From Desulfocapsa sulfexigens (GTDB lineage Bacteria; Desulfobacterota; Desulfobulbia; Desulfobulbales; Desulfocapsaceae): DNA of 5,151 nt. The position numbers were made by a program, and so were the translations under genes. This document shows positions 5,127 to 5,151 of this stretch, one piece after another. Each line of letters starts with the position of its first letter. Positions within the stretch are counted from its first letter, which is position 1. The stretch covers positions 1 to 5,151 of the forward strand of contig DYNG01000091.1 of NCBI GenBank assembly GCA_020721165.1. Reading direction: 5' to 3'. The notes below the pieces were generated by a model. The model ran no database searches, was not told the origin of the DNA, and worked only from the letters and a program-made list of their open reading frames with translations.

Positions 5127-5151
5127 CTCAGACTTCGCCCTTGCAATTTCA

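Overview
The window looks like ordinary chromosome from a moderately GC-rich Gram-negative bacterium. I lean towards a Desulfobacterota (deltaproteobacterial, Desulfobulbales-like) lineage. That rests on the gene styles, the cmoAB pair outside its well-known gammaproteobacterial setting, and the palindromic intergenic repeats at the right end. It is inference, not something the sequence proves.

Layout: positions 1-193 hold no gene I can support. Two tightly packed genes then run leftwards from a divergent control region: a hydantoinase/oxoprolinase-family ASKHA protein (2370 down to 712) and a MobB-like P-loop GTPase (709 down to 194), separated by 2 bases. The control region (about 2371-2533) carries candidate promoters for both directions with overlapping footprints, plus a perfect small hairpin. 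Rightwards come cmoA (2534-3301) and cmoB (3302-4321). They abut with zero spacing, in the same frame, divided only by the cmoA TAA; cmoB appears to use a TTG start set by a GGAGA Shine-Dalgarno. A third rightward gene (4390-4941) has a strong ribosome binding site and a plausible promoter of its own, and encodes a SLOG/LOG-like Rossmann protein of unknown function. The right end (4942-5151) has no gene. It holds a 28-29 bp imperfect inverted repeat of the common GTCATxCCCGCG...CGCGGGAATGAC type, and a second inverted repeat that shares its right arm with a terminator-like hairpin.

Function: CmoA makes carboxy-S-adenosylmethionine and CmoB transfers the carboxymethyl group to 5-hydroxyuridine at tRNA position 34, so the right-hand pair is one complete two-step wobble-modification module. 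The ligand-binding residues known from E. coli are present in both. The left-hand pair is less clear. MobB normally helps complete the molybdenum cofactor, but this copy lacks the usual His-rich motif and is probably translationally coupled to an actin-fold hydrolase-family protein with no HyuB partner visible. That pairing, the same-frame cmoA/cmoB junction and the uncharacterised SLOG-like gene are the points most worth following. I see no CRISPR array, tRNA, rRNA or intact mobile element.
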